From Zopfochytrium polystomum (Eukaryota; Chytridiomycota; Chytridiomycetes; Chytridiales; Chytridiaceae): 64,000 nucleotides of DNA. Positions 61,460-64,000 of this stretch are shown piece by piece. Where the stretch lies: assembly GCA_025765615.1 (NCBI GenBank), contig JAIVFJ010000131.1:62001-126000 (forward strand), written 5' to 3'. The notes below the pieces were generated by a model. The model searched no databases. It saw only the letters and a program-made list of their open reading frames with translations, and had not been told where the DNA came from. A program made the position numbers and the translations under genes. The first letter of the stretch is position 1; each line of letters begins with the position of its first letter.

Positions 61460-63673
61460 ATGCAGAGCGAAGTGATCCATTCGCCGAACGCGCACGACGC
61501 GCGCAAGGCTGGACATCAATCAAAGACCATTGCCAGCCCTGGAACATCAAGCTCGGTGCTGCCATCGGCGTCGGCCGCACCCGGATCTCCAACGAGCCCA
61601 GCGTCGACGCCGGTTGCAAGCAATGGGCGTAAAATACCGTTTGCAGTGATCGTCACGTTCGAAATCCTGCTCTGGTGGGATCTTTTTTTTTTTTTGTTTG
61701 TATCGCCAGGTCTTCTGCCAACATTGAGAATCTTAACGTGACCCCACCTAAATTTCTGTTTGGCCGCGCGGTGGTTAGCGCCCTGTGCGTTGCTGGGACG
61801 CTTATGGCTCTGTCGATCCTCACCTTCAACAAATCGATGAATAGTTGTCTCTCTGCAAGCGAAGACTCGCAGAGCTTCCTAACGACACGCGTCCAGTTCC
61901 GAGTCATCGATTTGGTGGCGAAACAATTTGGTATGAGCGGCGGAGGTGCTGCCGAAAAAAAAAAAGTTGACACCGCTTCGTCCTTCATTTGACACCAACT
62001 ATCAGAAAATATCATGTTGCAGCCAGTTTCCGCCCTGCAAGAAACACTTCGCCTTCAAAATCAAGGGCTTGTTTGTACGTGATGCGATCTCTACATTGGA
62101 GGAACAACCTGCATCTTTCGTTTTCAATTTTTAATGGTTTGAACCACAGCTGTCACGAACTACGACACGCTTTGGAAGTATTTTATATTCCAGCTCAGGA
62201 GCTACCCAGCTGTCGGTCTGCTCTACTACGGAGACGAATCGTACGGTGACTACCTGGGAGTCGAGGTGATTAGTTTCACTGCAAACGTGGATGCCAGAAA
62301 GTATTATATGGACGTGCAGGACATTCGCGGACAGACGGGTGCATCAGTTGAGACTTTCTTGAAGAACAACTACAATTTTTTTTTTTTTTTTGCTCATGGT
62401 CATTTGCTCCCCATCGAAGCGATGCCCACTAAGCTGTGCGCCCAACGGAGTCAACTCTTCTGGATATTACTACTTCAACACCAACGTAACCGCCACAAGT
62501 GCTACCATTGTCGGCTTGTCCACAGTGGTGAGTCTTTTTGAGAAATTATTCCTCGTTACGCGGACGAAACAATTCTTACTGTCGCTGCGTCCAGGAATAC
62601 GGCTACAACGCGAGGTCCCGCCCTTGGTACAAGCAAGCTGCTGCTATTAATTCATCGACGGCAGTTTGGACGTCTCCATACTGTATGCCTCCGGTTTTTT
62701 TTTTTTTTGTATTTTTTTTTTGCACTCATCTTTATCTGAACGACTTGCTCACAACACAGTGTTTGCAAATGGTGTAGATATGGGTATTACTGCTGTGAGT
62801 TTCATTTTTTAAGGCTTTACCCCAAGAACTTTTCAATTCATTTCTGATCATCACATTCCGCAGTCCCTTCCATTATTTTCGAATGGCTTACTTGGGGTGT
62901 TGGCCGCCGACTTGACCCTCAACGACCTTGGGTCTCAGCTCAAGGATATCACCGCGACACTTTCCCCAAACGCATTCCTTTTTGTGTTTTCCACAAGCGG
63001 CGTGCTTTTAGCCGCCAGCAACGAAAACGCGTACGCAACCGTCAAAGCCTCCGACAACACGACCCGAAACCGCATTAAGTACACCAGCGAGTTCACCAAC
63101 CCAACCGCGCTCCTGGTCGCGCAGCTGATAAACCAGACCGCCACGACGCCGAGCGACCTACGCACGCTGCCGTCCACCTACTCCTCCGAGTCGCAAGGGC
63201 TCCTGTACTCGTTCCGCACAGCAACGATCGGCACCGTGCCGACGGGCACCCTGTCCTACGTCGTCGTCGCGGCGGTGCCGACGTCCGACTACACGGCCGA
63301 GCTGGACGCGACACGCGCGAGCATCCTCGCGGAGCTCGGGCGCAACAACGCGGCTATGGGTGCGTCGGCGGCGGCGGTCTCCGTGTTCTTCATGCTGCTG
63401 ACCGTGCCGATGACGGTGCTCTGGATCGGCCGCCCGCTGCGCATGCTTTGCGCGAACATGGCCCAAGTCGCCCAGTACGACTTTACCGGCTTGAAGCAAA
63501 ACGACCGCAACCGCCGCAGCGCCATCGTCGAGGTGTGCATGATCCAGGATGCGTACTGGCACATGGTGCAGAAGTTTGCAAAGGGGATTCAAGAGAACAG
63601 GCAGCTGATGATGCGCGGCTCGAGCGTGACCGAGGTGGCGAATAAGACCACCGCTACCATTGCGCAGGGATGA
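61460..63673 (+). CDS. Two-pass membrane sensor with dCache-type extracellular domain and HAMP-like region
   Basis: Eight exons: 61460-61674, 61710-61930, 62006-62074, 62150-62346, 62420-62527, 62595-62682, 62760-62794, 62864-63673; 580 aa. A Ser/Pro-rich cytosolic start leads to a membrane helix (FLFGRAVVSALCVAGTLMALSIL, about residues 80-105). A periplasm-like sensing domain follows with PAVGLLYYGDES, then ARSRPWYKQA, the dCache Arg-x-x-x-Trp-Tyr ligand-site signature, and GVLAADLTLNDLGSQL. A second helix (about 477-500) is followed by PLRMLCANMAQVAQYDF...AIVEVCMIQDAYWHMVQKF, which has the form of a HAMP/linker. In such receptors a cyclase or kinase domain normally follows, but this frame stops at 63671. 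The gene may be truncated or may splice into DNA beyond the window. Confidence 0.75.
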
Positions 63674-64000
63674 CTTGCCCGTAGTTTCTTCTACTTTCTT
63701 GTGGCTTTTGCGTGTTATTTCTTGTGTGTGATGATTTCTTTTCCTCGCTTATAGAATCTGTTTATCTGTTTTAAAGTTGCACAAGGTGTTTAACCCTTTA
63801 AGGGCTGGTGCCTCTGTGTTGCTGCTGGCACGTTGCCTAGTTCAAGCCTTCGGAAAAAACAAAGGATTCAACAAACGGATGCCCCATAAAAAATGAACCA
63901 CCTTGTTCATAATTGAGAGGGCTTTCTCATTCTACTCTTTGGTCTCAATATATGCAGTACTGAAGCAGCTGCAATCAAAAACAGCGACCGTGCAAGTGGC
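63674..64000. other. Window end, no gene resolved
   Basis: Non-coding in all frames as read. A possible acceptor (ATATGCAG) occurs at about 63950-63957, so a further exon of the dCache gene could begin here and run off the window. Confidence 0.3.

Overview
This window looks like nuclear DNA of a zoosporic (flagellated) early-diverging fungus, most likely a chytrid-type organism. Genes are compact and rich in short GT-AG introns. Fungal-type genes (a class I DAHP synthase, a Ste7/MEK-type MAPKK, a Furry/Mor2-type morphogenesis protein) sit beside genes kept only by organisms with cilia or flagella: CFAP298, LZTFL1/BBS17 and the tubulin polyglutamylase subunit TPGS1. Assignment below kingdom level is inference. 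All gene models were read by eye from translations, splice signals and reading-phase continuity. Spans include introns, and exon lists are in the evidence.

Layout. 1-0.5 kb: 3' end of an ACMSD-family decarboxylase (+). 1.1-2.5 kb: MAPKK (+). 3.3-8.0 kb: 22-exon PITRM1/Cym1 mitochondrial protease (+). 8.2-10.2 kb: farnesyltransferase beta (+). 10.5-12.8 kb: stomatin-like protein 2 (-). 13.5-13.8 kb: SEC61 gamma (-). 14.4-15.8 kb: AKTIP/FTS-type UEV (+). 16.4-17.9 kb: unrecognised Q/G-rich protein (-). 18.3-19.7 kb: CFAP298 (-). 20.3-21.4 kb: unrecognised coiled-coil protein (-), head-to-head over 72 bp with ERCC1 (21.5-23.3 kb, +). 23.5-25.4 kb: DAHP synthase (-). 27.4-30.7 kb: zinc-finger protein (+). 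30.7-36.6 kb: a gene-poor, AT-richer island with repeats, a solo-LTR-like element, a heat-shock-element array and long GA tracts. 36.6-38.3 kb: coiled-coil/SAP-like protein (-). 40.1-43.7 kb: CNNM-type transporter (+). 44.2-46.1 kb: LZTFL1 (+). 46.2-48.1 kb: exosome subunit RRP45 (+). 49.0-57.0 kb: Furry/Mor2 (+). 58.1-59.3 kb: ANKRD40-like (+). 59.4-60.8 kb: TPGS1 (+). 61.5-63.7 kb: dCache-type sensor (+), possibly continuing past the window.

Themes. The genes do not form one operon-like system. They are mostly housekeeping genes (mitochondrial quality control, secretion, DNA repair, RNA decay, prenylation, signalling) plus zoospore/flagellum genes. The most unusual features are the repeat island with its candidate heat-shock promoter and TG...CA element flanked by a 4-bp duplication, four places where a good gene model needs exactly one base removed (all at or next to homopolymers), a duplicated C2HC zinc finger, a 43-nt G tract inside an intron, and three conserved-looking but unrecognised proteins.
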